A DNA stretch of 64,000 bases, from the NCBI GenBank assembly GCA_945878865.1, contig CAMCUD010000011.1, forward strand, positions 62,001-126,000. Direction: 5' to 3'. Shown piece after piece: positions 8,486 to 17,747 of this stretch (its first letter is position 1; each line of letters starts with the position of its first letter). This stretch comes from Bifidobacterium breve. Its GTDB lineage: Bacteria; Actinomycetota; Thermoleophilia; Solirubrobacterales; Solirubrobacteraceae. Below the pieces are notes generated by a model, which had not been told where the DNA came from, did not search any database, and saw only the letters and a program-made list of their open reading frames with translations. Made by a program: the position numbers and the translations under genes.

Positions 8486-9688
8486 TCAGGACTGCGCGTC
8501 CCAGGCCTGCAGGAGCGGGAGCGGATCGACGGGGGCGCCGCCGCTGCGGTACCAGCCGCCCTGCCAGTACTCGAAGTGCAGGTGACACCCGCTGGCCCGG
8601 CCGGTCTGGCCCACGTAGCCGATGAGCTGCCCCGTCCGCACGCGGTCGCCCTTCTCGAGGAGCGCCGGGTCGCGCAGGTGCATGTAGGCGTAGTCGGCGT
8701 CGGTCCCGGCGCCGTCGATGACGACGTAGTTGCCCGCGTTGCCCTGGAAGGCCTTCCAGCGGACGGTGCCGCCGCGCGCGGCGACGAGCGGCGTCCCGCA
8801 CGCGGCGAAGACATCTTGGCCCTGGTGGCCGCCGTAGTCGCGTCCCGCGCCGAAGCGCCCCGCGCCCATCCCGAACTCGTGGGCGCCCCGCACCGGGAAC
8901 TGGTGGTCGAGGAAGAGGAACGATTCGGTCACGGCGGGCGGCGAGGAGCTCTGGGCGGCACGCGCGGCCGTGCCCGCAGCGGCGCCGGGCTGCCCGGAGT
9001 ACACCCGGAACTCGTACCGGCCTTCGGGTTGGACCTTCCCGCCGCTGGAGCCCGTCCACGAGACGCGCTTGACCTGGCCCGGGGGCACCTGGCCCAGCGG
9101 CCACTGGCCGATGCTGGCGCCGTCGCTCGTGCGCAGGAGCTCGACGACGACGTCGATGGGCGCCCCGCCGCGCACCAGGAGATCAAGGGACGCGGTCCGG
9201 CTGCCGTCGAAGAAGACCTTCGTCGCGTTGACCTTCGCCGCGATCGGGCCGCCAGGGGCGGACGCCAGGTCCTGGGCGCTGGTGTCGAACGCGATGACGT
9301 CACGGCTGGCGTCCGACGGCGCGCCGTCGCTGTTGAGCAGCTGCACGGGGCCGCCGCGTGCGTTCGCCGGGACGCGCACGTCGACCCGGCGGGCCTTCGG
9401 GCGCAGCGCGGGCGCGGTCACGTCATCTGCCGCTCCATCCGCGCCGAGGAACACGACGCGATCCACGGCGGCCATCCGGCTGCCGGTGATGCGCAGGAGC
9501 GTGCCGGGGGAGACCCGGTCGATGCCGTCGCATGCGCCCCGGCAGGTGACCGCGGCGATCCGCGCGGGCGTGGTCGCGTACGCGCCGCCACTGCCCATCA
9601 CCGCGCCGCCGGGCGCGGCGGCGCTCGCCCCGGCAGGGGCGCCGAGGACGGCAACACAGGTCAGTGCGGCAGTGACGCGCTTCAGCAG
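8486..9688 (-). CDS. Secreted M23 (LytM-type) peptidase
   Basis: A signal peptide (LKRVTAALTCVAVLGAPAG) is followed by an IPT/TIG-like beta region and a C-terminal M23 domain with zinc motifs HQGQD and HLHFEY. M23 enzymes cleave peptidoglycan cross-bridges or activate amidases outside the membrane. No ATG, GTG or TTG lies between the riboswitch and the signal peptide; the best start is a CTG at 9688 (or the adjacent CTG at 9685), five or eight bases after GGAG. The frame stays open to 9796, but that extension lies inside the riboswitch. The gene is convergent with csoR, three bases apart. Control by c-di-AMP fits the known link of that signal to wall hydrolases. Confidence 0.85.
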   Translation of the reverse strand: MLKRVTAALTCVAVLGAPAGASAAAPGGAVMGSGGAYATTPARIAAVTCRGACDGIDRVSPGTLLRITGSRMAAVDRVVFLGADGAADDVTAPALRPKARRVDVRVPANARGGPVQLLNSDGAPSDASRDVIAFDTSAQDLASAPGGPIAAKVNATKVFFDGSRTASLDLLVRGGAPIDVVVELLRTSDGASIGQWPLGQVPPGQVKRVSWTGSSGGKVQPEGRYEFRVYSGQPGAAAGTAARAAQSSSPPAVTESFLFLDHQFPVRGAHEFGMGAGRFGAGRDYGGHQGQDVFAACGTPLVAARGGTVRWKAFQGNAGNYVVIDGAGTDADYAYMHLRDPALLEKGDRVRTGQLIGYVGQTGRASGCHLHFEYWQGGWYRSGGAPVDPLPLLQAWDAQS

Positions 9689-9694
9689 ATTGGC

Positions 9695-9845
9695 TCCGGT
9701 GCGGCCTACGGGGTGAGCTGACGGGCTCGCGCGGGTGGTGCTCGCGCTACCAGGCGGCACTGCCTGGATTCGCCCCCGGACGCTGAGTGCGCCCAATGGG
9801 TCCCCCGTCCCGCGGCGCCTGGAGTCGGCGCGGCGAGTTCGGCAT
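9695..9845 (-). promoter_or_regulatory. Probable c-di-AMP (ydaO/yuaA-type) riboswitch
   Basis: Read on the minus strand, the leader of the M23 gene contains, in order, the hairpin GCGCC-GACTCCA-GGCGC, the segment ACGGGGGACCCA, then GGGGGCGAATCC, the hairpin CCAGGC-AGTGCC-GCCTGG, and finally CCGTCAGCTCACCCCGTAGG. These match from memory the conserved blocks of the ydaO class (GGGGGACCCA, GGGTGAATC, CCGTCAGCTAACCTCGTAGGC). In characterised cases c-di-AMP binding lowers expression of downstream wall-hydrolase genes. The 3' boundary merges into the ribosome site GGAG. An Infernal search with the Rfam ydaO-yuaA model would decide it. Confidence 0.82.
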
Positions 9846-9857
9846 CTTCGGGGCGGG

Positions 9858-9863
9858 ACCCTA
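9858..9863 (-). promoter_or_regulatory. Putative -10 box of the riboswitch transcript
   Basis: TAGGGT on the minus strand would start transcription near 9851, just upstream of the first riboswitch segment. No convincing -35 is seen. Confidence 0.4.
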
Positions 9864-9925
9864 CCGAACCCGAGGACGGAAACCGGTCCGTCGAAGGCTT
9901 TCTCTCACCCCCTCGCGCGATGTCC

Positions 9926-9931
9926 TATGCT
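9926..9931 (+). promoter_or_regulatory. Putative -10 box of rplM-rpsI
   Basis: TATGCT precedes rplM by 53 bases. The leader between them contains a small CCTGG/CCAGG palindrome but no Shine-Dalgarno before the ATG. No known L13 leader motif was recognised. Confidence 0.4.
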
Positions 9932-9984
9932 TGGTCGTCGCCGCGCCACTCGGCCACCCCTGGCCAGGGCGCGCTTTTCTCGTC

Positions 9985-10419
9985 ATGAAGACTTACGTCG
10001 CGAATTCCGAAACCCGCGAGCGCAACTGGCTGCTCGTCGATGCCACCGGCCTGACCCTGGGCCGGCTGGCGACGCAGATCGCCGATGCGCTGCGCGGCAA
10101 GCGCAAGCCGGAGTACACGCCCCATGTCGACACCGGCGACTTCGTCGTGGTCATCAACGCCGAGAAGATCTCGGTCACGGGCAACAAGCGCTCCGAGAAG
10201 CTCTACCACCGTCACTCCGGCTACCCGGGCGGGCTGAAGACCCGCACGCTCGAGGAGATGCTGGAGCGCCGGCCGGAGGAGGTCATCCGGCTGGCCGTCA
10301 AGGGGATGCTGCCCCGTAACCGCCTGGCGCGCAAGCAGCTCACCAAGCTGAAGGTCTACGCCGGCCCGGAGCATCCCCACACCGCACAGCAGCCGCAACC
10401 GATGGAGATCAAGTCGTGA
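9985..10419 (+). CDS. rplM: 50S ribosomal protein L13
   Basis: A 144-residue early-assembly protein of the large ribosomal subunit. The family hallmarks [41 protein letters not shown] and [12 protein letters not shown] are all present, and length is normal. The ATG is preceded by a pyrimidine-rich stretch rather than a Shine-Dalgarno. Its TGA overlaps the GTG start of rpsI (GTGA), so the two are translationally coupled, as in most bacteria. Confidence 0.98.
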   Translation: MKTYVANSETRERNWLLVDATGLTLGRLATQIADALRGKRKPEYTPHVDTGDFVVVINAEKISVTGNKRSEKLYHRHSGYPGGLKTRTLEEMLERRPEEVIRLAVKGMLPRNRLARKQLTKLKVYAGPEHPHTAQQPQPMEIKS

Positions 10420-11162
10420 TCGACGACGAGACCCCGGCCGAGGGCACGCCCGAGGAGGACGCCGTCGAGGCCCCCGAGGCCGCCGCGCCCGAGGCTGAGC
10501 AGCCCGAGGCCGAGACGCCCGCCGAGGAGGCGCCCGCCGAGGAGCCCACCCCCGAGCCCGTCGCCGAGGCAGACGCCGGCGAGGACGAGGCCGAGGAGGA
10601 GCCCACGCCGCGCGAGAAGCCGGCGATCCCGGGCATGGACCTCGAGGTCGACATCGTCGAGGAGGGCGCCGACCCGCTCGCGCTCGAGGACGGCGAGGAC
10701 GGCGAGGACGGCAGCGAGGACGAGGACGACCTCCTCCTCCAGCAGCCGATCACCGCCGCCATCGAGCTCGCCGCGGACGCGCGCTACCGCGCGACCGGCA
10801 AGCGCAAGACGGCCGTCGCCCGTGTGATCCTGAAGCCGGGCACCGGCGTCTACATCATCAACGGCAAGACGATGGACCAGTACTTCCCGCGCCCGACGCT
10901 GCAGCGGAACATCCGCCAGCCGCTCGAGGCCGTCGGCTACGAGGAGAAGATGGACGTCATCGCGCGCATGCACGGTGGCGGCGTCTCCGCGCAGGCCGGC
11001 GCGCTGCGTCACGGCATCTCGCGGGCCCTGCTGGAGGCCGACCCGAATCTGCGTGGCGAGCTCAAGCGCCGCGGCTTCCTGACCCGTGACGCGCGGGCCA
11101 AGGAGCGCAAGAAGGCCGGTCTGAAGAAGGCCCGCAAGCGGCCGCAGTTCAGCAAGCGCTAG
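10416..11162 (+). CDS. rpsI: 30S ribosomal protein S9 with long acidic N-terminal extension
   Basis: The C-terminal 125 residues are a normal S9: [45 protein letters not shown] and the basic tail ending [12 protein letters not shown] that reaches the ribosomal P site. In front of it are about 120 residues made almost only of Glu, Ala, Pro and Asp, low in complexity and probably disordered. Actinobacterial S9 proteins often carry shorter acidic leaders. The GTG at 10416 overlaps the rplM stop. No internal start with a good ribosome site lies near the core, so the extension is probably translated. Confidence 0.95.
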   Translation: MIDDETPAEGTPEEDAVEAPEAAAPEAEQPEAETPAEEAPAEEPTPEPVAEADAGEDEAEEEPTPREKPAIPGMDLEVDIVEEGADPLALEDGEDGEDGSEDEDDLLLQQPITAAIELAADARYRATGKRKTAVARVILKPGTGVYIINGKTMDQYFPRPTLQRNIRQPLEAVGYEEKMDVIARMHGGGVSAQAGALRHGISRALLEADPNLRGELKRRGFLTRDARAKERKKAGLKKARKRPQFSKR

Positions 11163-11187
11163 CCGGCGCGCACGCCAGACTGTTCGG

Positions 11188-12507
11188 ATGGCTCGCAAGC
11201 TGTTCGGCACCGACGGCGTCCGAGGCGTCGCCGGCGACCTGCTCACCGCCGACCTGGCGGTGAGCCTCGGCCGCGCCGCGACGCTGCAGGCCGCCGCGGA
11301 GCATCCGCGCGTGCTGGTGATCCGCGACACGCGGGAGTCGGGCGAGATGCTCGAAGCCGCGCTCGCCGCTGGCGCCGCCGGTGCGGGCGCTGAGGTGCTG
11401 CTCGGCGGCGTGCTGCCGACGCCGGCCGCCCCGCTGCTCGTCCGTCGCTACGGCTTCGACCTGGCCGCGGTGATCAGCGCGTCGCACAACCCGTACCAGG
11501 ACAACGGGATCAAGTTCTTCGCCGCGGACGGCTTCAAGCTCTCCGACGACACGGAGGCGGCGATCGAGGCGCGGCTGGACGATCCTGTGGCGCCGCCCAC
11601 GGACGGCATCGGCCGGATCCGGGCGTTCCACGGCACGCAGGAGGACTACCTGCGGGCCCTGCACACGCGCTTTGCCGCACTCGACCTCGCCGGCCGCAGC
11701 ATCCTCCTGGACTGCGCGCACGGCGCGACCTACCAGGTGGCCCCGGAGATCTTCCGCCGGCTCGGCGCGCACGTCGACGTCATCGGCGACGCGCCCGACG
11801 GCCGCAACATCAACGACGGCGTCGGCTCCACGCACCTCGACGCGCTTGCCGCCGCCATGCGCGACGGCCGCCACGACGTCGGCTTTGCCTTCGACGGCGA
11901 CGGCGACCGCGTCCTGGCCGTGGACCGGACGGGCGAGATCGTCGACGGCGACGAGCTCATCGCGCTGGCCGCGCTGCATCTGCGCCGTGCGGGCCGCCTC
12001 GGCGGCGGCGTCGCGGTGACGGTCATGACGAACTACGGCTTCCACACCGCGATGCGCGAGGCGGGCATCGAGGTGGCGATCACGAGCGTCGGCGACCGCT
12101 ACGTCCTCGAGGAGCTGCGCGCCCGCGGCTGGGCGCTCGGCGGCGAGCAGTCCGGGCACGTCATCGATCTCGGGTTCTGCCCGTCGGGCGACGGCGTCGC
12201 GACGGCGCTCCTCACGCTCGAGGCGCTCGCCGACGGCGATCTCGCCCAGCGCTCGGCGATGGACAAACTGCCGCAGAGGCTCGTCAACGTGAAGGTCGCC
12301 GACCGCGACGCGGCGATGGCCAGCGCCGAGCTTGCCGCCGCGATCGAGCGGGAGAACGGGGAGCTCGAGGGCCGCGGGCGGGTCCTGGTGCGCGCGAGCG
12401 GCACCGAGCAGCTCGTCCGGGTCATGGTCGAGGCGCCGAGCCCCGACGAGACGGACGCGGTCTGCGACCGGCTGGTGGACGTCGTGCGGCAGACCGCAGG
12501 CGTCTGA
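11188..12507 (+). CDS. glmM: Phosphoglucosamine mutase
   Basis: Interconverts glucosamine-6-phosphate and glucosamine-1-phosphate on the way to UDP-GlcNAc for peptidoglycan. The 439-residue protein starts KLFGTDGVRG, has the phosphoserine loop ISASHNP (active Ser99), the metal-binding loop FDGDGDR and the C-terminal phosphate-binding segment RASGTEQLVRVM. It follows rpsI by 25 bases, the conserved actinobacterial order, and is probably read through from the ribosomal promoter. Its substrate is made by glmS, 3.3 kb downstream beyond an oppositely oriented gene. Confidence 0.97.
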   Translation: MARKLFGTDGVRGVAGDLLTADLAVSLGRAATLQAAAEHPRVLVIRDTRESGEMLEAALAAGAAGAGAEVLLGGVLPTPAAPLLVRRYGFDLAAVISASHNPYQDNGIKFFAADGFKLSDDTEAAIEARLDDPVAPPTDGIGRIRAFHGTQEDYLRALHTRFAALDLAGRSILLDCAHGATYQVAPEIFRRLGAHVDVIGDAPDGRNINDGVGSTHLDALAAAMRDGRHDVGFAFDGDGDRVLAVDRTGEIVDGDELIALAALHLRRAGRLGGGVAVTVMTNYGFHTAMREAGIEVAITSVGDRYVLEELRARGWALGGEQSGHVIDLGFCPSGDGVATALLTLEALADGDLAQRSAMDKLPQRLVNVKVADRDAAMASAELAAAIERENGELEGRGRVLVRASGTEQLVRVMVEAPSPDETDAVCDRLVDVVRQTAGV

Positions 12508-12513
12508 GCGCCC

Positions 12514-15500
12514 TCAGGGCAGCTGCTTGCCCGTCTGCTCGCCGCGCATCCCGGCGGTCTCGTAGCCGGTGAACTGGATCGAAAGGTAGCCGCCCTTCGC
12601 GGCGTCGCCCGTAAGCGTCGTGTCGACCGACCACCGTCCGCCGGCGATCGTCGCCTTCAGCGTCGTGAGCTTCGCCGCGCCTGAGCCGTCGGTGTACTGC
12701 CAGAGCAGGCGCACGACGCCGCGCGCCTTCGAGCTCACGGTGCCCGCCGCCTTCAGCCGACCGCCCGAGAGGCTGGAGGACGTGCGGGTCAGCAGGGCCT
12801 GGACGTCGGCGGCGCGCAGTCGAACCTCGTCAGGGGCGACGGCCGCGTTGCCGGCGAAGGCGAGCTCGACGATGCCCGTGTCCTTCGGCTGACTGGACGG
12901 CAGCCGCTTGCGGATGCTCAGGAGCGCCTCGCCGCCGGAGGCCCGCTTCGCCGTGGTGATCGGGACGGTGAACCGCGTGTGTCGTCCTGAGGACTCGTAG
13001 TCGACGGCGAGCATCGCGCCGGACGTCGCGGCGTCGCTCGTGATCTCGACGAGGAGGTCGAGCACACCGTCGTCGATCCCCGCGCGGCGGACCTTGAGCT
13101 TCGCGGGCTTCGGCGGGGTGGCGGCAGCGGAGGCGGACGGCGGCGCCGAGGCAGGAGCGGGATCGGCGCTCGGCAGCTGCGGCGAGGCGGGGCCGGAGAC
13201 GATCGGACTCGGCGGCGGCAGGAACGCCACCGGCTGGCAGGTCGACAGCTCCGACGTCTGGCCTGTCGTCAGGTCGGTGGCGGTGGCGGTCAGCTGGCGC
13301 GTCGGGTCCACCGCGCCGGCCGTCGCGCTGAACGGGGTGGCGCCTGAGCCGGCGGTCACCTCCGTGGCGCCGAGGAACGTGTCGGCCTCGCCATGGGCCG
13401 ACGGGTCACAGCCGCCGTTGGAGAACAGCTCGATGCGGATGGTGTGCCCGGGGGTCGTGTCGATGGTCCCCGTCACGGTCGTCTGCGTGGCGTCGGTCGA
13501 TGCGCCGGAGAGTGCGGGGAAGTTCTGCAGGTCGTTGTCGCCGGTATCGACGTCGCCGGGATCGTTCGCCGTGACCTCGTCGCCCGCGAGGTCGATGCCG
13601 AGCTCGCCGTTGTCGCGGATGCTGTTGCCCAGCAGCGCAGCCTTCAGCACATCGGAGGCGGCGGGGCCGACCGTGATGCCGTCGTCGGCGTTGTTGCGGA
13701 TCGTGTTGCCCTGACCGGCGGCGGTCCCTCCGACGGTCACGGCGAGGCTCTGGTGCTGCACGAACACGCCGGAGCGCCCGTTTCCGATCGCGGTCGCGCC
13801 GTCGGCGCCCACGCCGATGAGGTTGCCGTGGATCTGCGCGCCATCCGCGCCCGTCTGGATGTCGAGGCCGTGCTGCACGTTGCCGCTGAGGACGTTGCCC
13901 GTGATCCTCGCGTTCTGGCTATGGGCCAGCAGCACGCCGCCCTGCTGGTTGCCGCGGGCCACCAAGCCGGTGGCATCCGTTCCGATGCGGTTGCCCTCCA
14001 GGATCGGAGCGGCGGAGACGGCGCCGATGATCGCCACGCCGTATTGACTGTTGCCGCTGATGACGTTGCCCGCTCCGGCTGTCGTGCCGCCGAGGCGCGC
14101 GTCGGTCGCGTTGTCGATGCGCACCCCGAGCGCGTTGGGGCGGACGGTCGTCCCGTCTGCGGCGAGCCCGATGTGGTTGCCCTGCAGCGTCGCGGACCCC
14201 GATCCCTGGCCGAGGAGGACGCCGAAGGACGTGTTCCCGGCGATGACGTTGCGCGCAGCCGTCGTGGCGCCGCCGATGACGGTGCCCGACGACAGCGAGT
14301 CCGTGCGGATGCCCCGGTTGTTGGGCAGCGCGGCGCCCGAGCTCGCCAGGCCGATCGTGTTCTGCTGGATCTGCGTGCCGTCCCCGTTGACGTAGATCCC
14401 CTCGTTCGCGTTGCCGGCGATGCGGTTGCCGGCGCCGGCCGCCGTTCCGCCGATGGTCGTGCCCGTGGCGGTCGGCGAGATGTTGATTCCCCGGCTGTTG
14501 GGCAGGGCGGCGGCGCCGTCGTCGTCGGCGCCGATGACGTTGCCGCTGATGGTGGTCGCGCCGACCGCCACGCCGCTGGGCGCGACGTCGATGCCGTACC
14601 GGGTGTTGCCGCTGATGATGTTGCCGTCGTCGTCTCCCGGTCCACCGACGACAAGGCCCTCCGATCCTTCGCGAACGACGATGCCGTCCTCGTTGGGCAG
14701 GGCGGCGTTCCCGTCCTTGTCGGTGCCGATGAGGTTGCTCTTGACGACCACGTCGCCGTTGAACACCCGGATCCCCGGCCCCGTGTTGCCGCTGATGACG
14801 TTGCCCTCACCGGGCAGCGGGCCGCCGATCCGCGCGGTGCTCGTCGTGCCCGCGTTGATCCCCGCCCCATTGGGGATCGCGGCGGTGCCCAGCACGTTGG
14901 TCCCGATGCGGTTGCCGATGATCGTGCCGGCGTCGGCGACGACGCCGTTGCCGGTGTTGCCGCTGATGACGTTGGTCAGGGCGGGGTTCGTCGAGCCGAT
15001 CACCGCGGTCGCCGAGGCGATGAAGACTCCCTGCCCGTTGGGCAGGGCCGAGGTGCCGGTGATGTTCGTCCCGACGAGGTTCGTCGTGACGCTCGCCGCG
15101 CCCTCGACGATGGAGATGCCCTGGCCGGTGTTGCCGGAGACGACGTTGCTCGTGATCGAGGTCGCCGCGTAGGAGCTGATGCCGAAGGTCTGGGGCAGGG
15201 CGGTGGTGCCGTCGGTGCCGACGTAGTTGCGCCGGATCGTCACGCCGTCGGCGCCTTGCCCGACCTGGATGCCGGTGTTGAAGTCGCCGATCTTCATGCG
15301 GCAGATCGTGCTGCCGTCGGCGCCGTCGTCGAGTTGCAGCCCGATCGCGCCGCTGTTGCCCAGCAGCGTGACCTGCGGGGTGCCCGAGCAGCTCGTGCCG
15401 CCGCCGCCGGCGCCGACGATGGTGACCGGCCGGTCGATCGACGGCAGCGAGCTCGGACTGGGCACGGTGATCGACGTCACGCCGTCGAAGACGATCGTGT

Positions 15501-15690
15501 CGGCGTCGCCGGTGAGGTTCGCGGCGTTGATCGCCTCCGGCAGCGAGCAGTGCGCCGCGGTGCAGCCGTTGACGTCGACGGTGAGGTTGGCGCTCGTGAC
15601 GGTGAAGGTCGCCGCTTCCGCGGAGGTGACGCCGGCGGCGAGGATGACGGCGGAGCACGCGGCCGCCAGGGCAGGGCGGAAGAGGGGCAT
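12514..15690 (-). CDS. Secreted parallel beta-helix repeat protein
   Basis: A 1058-residue exported protein. The signal peptide (MPLFRPALAAACSAVILAAG) is followed by a CSLREA-like region (CTAAHCSLPEAINAAN, with Pro replacing Arg). Then come about nine degenerate repeats of the type NVISGNTGxGI, spaced roughly 45-70 residues apart, which form right-handed parallel beta-helices. A beta domain (TTVTGTIDTTPGHTIRIELF), a Pro/Ala linker and a final beta domain complete it. No sorting motif or C-terminal membrane helix is present, so it is likely secreted or loosely wall-bound. Relatives include polysaccharide-active and adhesive proteins, but the substrate is unknown. TAGAGT lies nine bases before the ATG. 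It sits between glmM and glmS on the opposite strand. Confidence 0.82.
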   Translation of the reverse strand: MPLFRPALAAACSAVILAAGVTSAEAATFTVTSANLTVDVNGCTAAHCSLPEAINAANLTGDADTIVFDGVTSITVPSPSSLPSIDRPVTIVGAGGGGTSCSGTPQVTLLGNSGAIGLQLDDGADGSTICRMKIGDFNTGIQVGQGADGVTIRRNYVGTDGTTALPQTFGISSYAATSITSNVVSGNTGQGISIVEGAASVTTNLVGTNITGTSALPNGQGVFIASATAVIGSTNPALTNVISGNTGNGVVADAGTIIGNRIGTNVLGTAAIPNGAGINAGTTSTARIGGPLPGEGNVISGNTGPGIRVFNGDVVVKSNLIGTDKDGNAALPNEDGIVVREGSEGLVVGGPGDDDGNIISGNTRYGIDVAPSGVAVGATTISGNVIGADDDGAAALPNSRGINISPTATGTTIGGTAAGAGNRIAGNANEGIYVNGDGTQIQQNTIGLASSGAALPNNRGIRTDSLSSGTVIGGATTAARNVIAGNTSFGVLLGQGSGSATLQGNHIGLAADGTTVRPNALGVRIDNATDARLGGTTAGAGNVISGNSQYGVAIIGAVSAAPILEGNRIGTDATGLVARGNQQGGVLLAHSQNARITGNVLSGNVQHGLDIQTGADGAQIHGNLIGVGADGATAIGNGRSGVFVQHQSLAVTVGGTAAGQGNTIRNNADDGITVGPAASDVLKAALLGNSIRDNGELGIDLAGDEVTANDPGDVDTGDNDLQNFPALSGASTDATQTTVTGTIDTTPGHTIRIELFSNGGCDPSAHGEADTFLGATEVTAGSGATPFSATAGAVDPTRQLTATATDLTTGQTSELSTCQPVAFLPPPSPIVSGPASPQLPSADPAPASAPPSASAAATPPKPAKLKVRRAGIDDGVLDLLVEITSDAATSGAMLAVDYESSGRHTRFTVPITTAKRASGGEALLSIRKRLPSSQPKDTGIVELAFAGNAAVAPDEVRLRAADVQALLTRTSSSLSGGRLKAAGTVSSKARGVVRLLWQYTDGSGAAKLTTLKATIAGGRWSVDTTLTGDAAKGGYLSIQFTGYETAGMRGEQTGKQLP

Positions 15691-15841
15691 GGTGTCGCGA
15701 CTCTATGCGGCTTCACCGCATCGCGCCACCTTTTCGAGTGACCTGCGCCACAGGGTGAGCAGGACCCCGGGTGCTACTGTCGAACGCCTCGGTACGCCCA
15801 GGACGGGCACTGTCGCTTCCCCCGCAGAAAGGGCACGCCGC

Positions 15842-17716
15842 ATGTGCGGGATCGTCGGATACGTCGGGACCCGGTCGGCCCAGGAGCTCCTCCTCGCCGG
15901 CCTGCAGAAGCTCGAATACCGCGGCTACGACTCCGCTGGGGTGTCGGTGCTGCGCGACGGTGAGATCGACTCCGTGCGCGCGGTCGGCAACCTCAGCCGG
16001 CTCGAGGACGCGATCGCCGCGCGAGGCGGCGCTCCGGCGCCGTCAGGTGGCGGCACGGCGACGGCGACCGAGGAGATCGCGACCGGGATCGGCCACACGC
16101 GGTGGGCGACCCACGGGCGCGTCAACGAGGAGAACGCCCACCCGCACTTCGACACGAAGGACCGCGTCCACGTCGTCGTCAACGGCATCGTCGAGAACTA
16201 CATGGCGCTCAAGCAGCGCCTCATCGACGAGGGCTGCATCTTCACGAGCGAGACTGACGCGGAGGTCATCGCGCACCTCATCAGCACGCACCTCGACGGG
16301 GACCTCGTCGCCGCCGTCCGCGCGGCGTACGCGGAGCTGGAGGGCCACTACGCCTTCGTCGCGATGTCCGCGGACGAGCCGGGCCTGCTGGTCGGCGCGC
16401 GCAAGGAATGCCCCCTGGTGATCGGCCGCGGCGACGGCGAGCAGTTCATCGCATCGGCGATCCCGGCGTTCCTTAAGGAGACGCGCGACGTCCAGCTCAT
16501 CGAGAACGACGAGATCGTCGTCGTGCGCCGCGAGGGCGTGGAGCTGCAGACCCCGTCCGGCGAGGCGATCCCGCGTGAGGTCCAGCGCGTCGACTGGGAC
16601 GAGGAGGCCGCCGAGAAGGGCGGCTTCGAGACGTTCATGCTCAAGGAGATCCACGAGCAGGCCGACGCCGTCGCCGAGACGATCGCCGACCGCACCGTCC
16701 GCGAGGACGGGGTGGACCTCGACGACGCCGCCGCGCTGTCCGACGAGGTCCTCGCCGCGACGAAGCGGATCGTCGTCGTGGCGTGCGGCACGAGCTACCA
16801 CGCCGGCCTGATCGGGCGGTACGCGATCGAGGAGTGGGCACGCGTGCCCGTCGAGGTCGAGGTGGCCTCCGAGTACCGCTACCGCAACCCCGTCGTCGGC
16901 GAGGGCGACCTCGTCATCGGCATCACGCAGTCGGGCGAGACGGCGGACACGCTGGCCGCAATGCGCCTGGCGCGCGAGCGCGGCGCGACCGTGCTGGCGG
17001 TGACGAACGTCATGGGCTCGCAGGCCACGCGCGACGCTGACGGCGTCCTCTTCACGCGCGCGGGCCTGGAGATCGGCGTCGCGGCCACGAAGACGTTCCT
17101 CTGCCAGGTCGCCGTGATGTACCTGCTGGCGCTCCGTCTCGCCGAACTGCGCGGCACCCTTGACGCGCCGCGCCGGCGCGAGCTCATCGCCGACCTCAAG
17201 CGCATCCCGCACGCCATCGAGGAGCTCCTCGACGGCGAGGAGGCGCGGGTCCAGCCCGTCGCCGACCGGTTCGGCGGGTCGAGCTTCTTCCTGTACATCG
17301 GGCGCCACATCGGCCTGCCGGTGGCGCTGGAGGGCGCGCTGAAGCTCAAGGAGATCAGCTACATCGCGACCGACGCGTACGCGGCGGGCGAGATGAAGCA
17401 CGGGCCGATCGCGCTGCTCGACGAGGAGACGCCGGTCGTGGCCGTCGCCACGGATTCTCCGGTGCTCGAGAAGGTCGTCAGCAACATGCAGGAGGTCCGC
17501 GCGCGCGGCGCGCACGTCATCGCCGTCGCGACCGAGGGCAACACGGAGATCGGCGAGCACGCCGAGGTGGTCCTGCGCGTCCCGAAGATCGACTGGATGC
17601 TGCAGACGATCCTCGCGATCATCCCGCTGCAGCTGCTGGCGTACGGGATCGCTCAGAAGCGGGGCCTGAACGTCGACCAACCGCGCAACCTCGCGAAGAC
17701 CGTCACCGTGGAATGA
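15842..17716 (+). CDS. glmS: Glutamine-fructose-6-phosphate aminotransferase (isomerizing)
   Basis: Makes glucosamine-6-phosphate from fructose-6-phosphate and glutamine. The protein (624 residues) begins MCGIVGYVG, so Cys2 becomes the N-terminal nucleophile after Met removal. The glutaminase domain shows GHTRWATHG and NGIVENY; two SIS domains contain CGTSYHAG and ITQSGETADT; the end NVDQPRNLAKTVTVE is canonical. AGAAAGG lies 12 bases before the ATG. TACTGT at 15775-15780 could be the -10 box of a leader of about 55 bases. No glmS ribozyme is recognisable in that leader. Confidence 0.97.
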   Translation: MCGIVGYVGTRSAQELLLAGLQKLEYRGYDSAGVSVLRDGEIDSVRAVGNLSRLEDAIAARGGAPAPSGGGTATATEEIATGIGHTRWATHGRVNEENAHPHFDTKDRVHVVVNGIVENYMALKQRLIDEGCIFTSETDAEVIAHLISTHLDGDLVAAVRAAYAELEGHYAFVAMSADEPGLLVGARKECPLVIGRGDGEQFIASAIPAFLKETRDVQLIENDEIVVVRREGVELQTPSGEAIPREVQRVDWDEEAAEKGGFETFMLKEIHEQADAVAETIADRTVREDGVDLDDAAALSDEVLAATKRIVVVACGTSYHAGLIGRYAIEEWARVPVEVEVASEYRYRNPVVGEGDLVIGITQSGETADTLAAMRLARERGATVLAVTNVMGSQATRDADGVLFTRAGLEIGVAATKTFLCQVAVMYLLALRLAELRGTLDAPRRRELIADLKRIPHAIEELLDGEEARVQPVADRFGGSSFFLYIGRHIGLPVALEGALKLKEISYIATDAYAAGEMKHGPIALLDEETPVVAVATDSPVLEKVVSNMQEVRARGAHVIAVATEGNTEIGEHAEVVLRVPKIDWMLQTILAIIPLQLLAYGIAQKRGLNVDQPRNLAKTVTVE

Positions 17717-17747
17717 GCTGACGCGCGCTGGAGGTACGCTGGCGCCC

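Noticed and set aside
9926-9984. Possible L13 autoregulatory leader
   Set aside because: Only a small CCTGG/CCAGG palindrome is present; nothing matches known L13 leaders.
13600-15300. Regularly spaced similar DNA units that could suggest a CRISPR array
   Set aside because: Units are degenerate, unequal in spacing and in frame with the beta-helix gene; they encode NVISGNTG repeats.
15775-15841. Possible glmS ribozyme or riboswitch in the glmS leader
   Set aside because: The leader is too short and lacks any recognisable conserved core.
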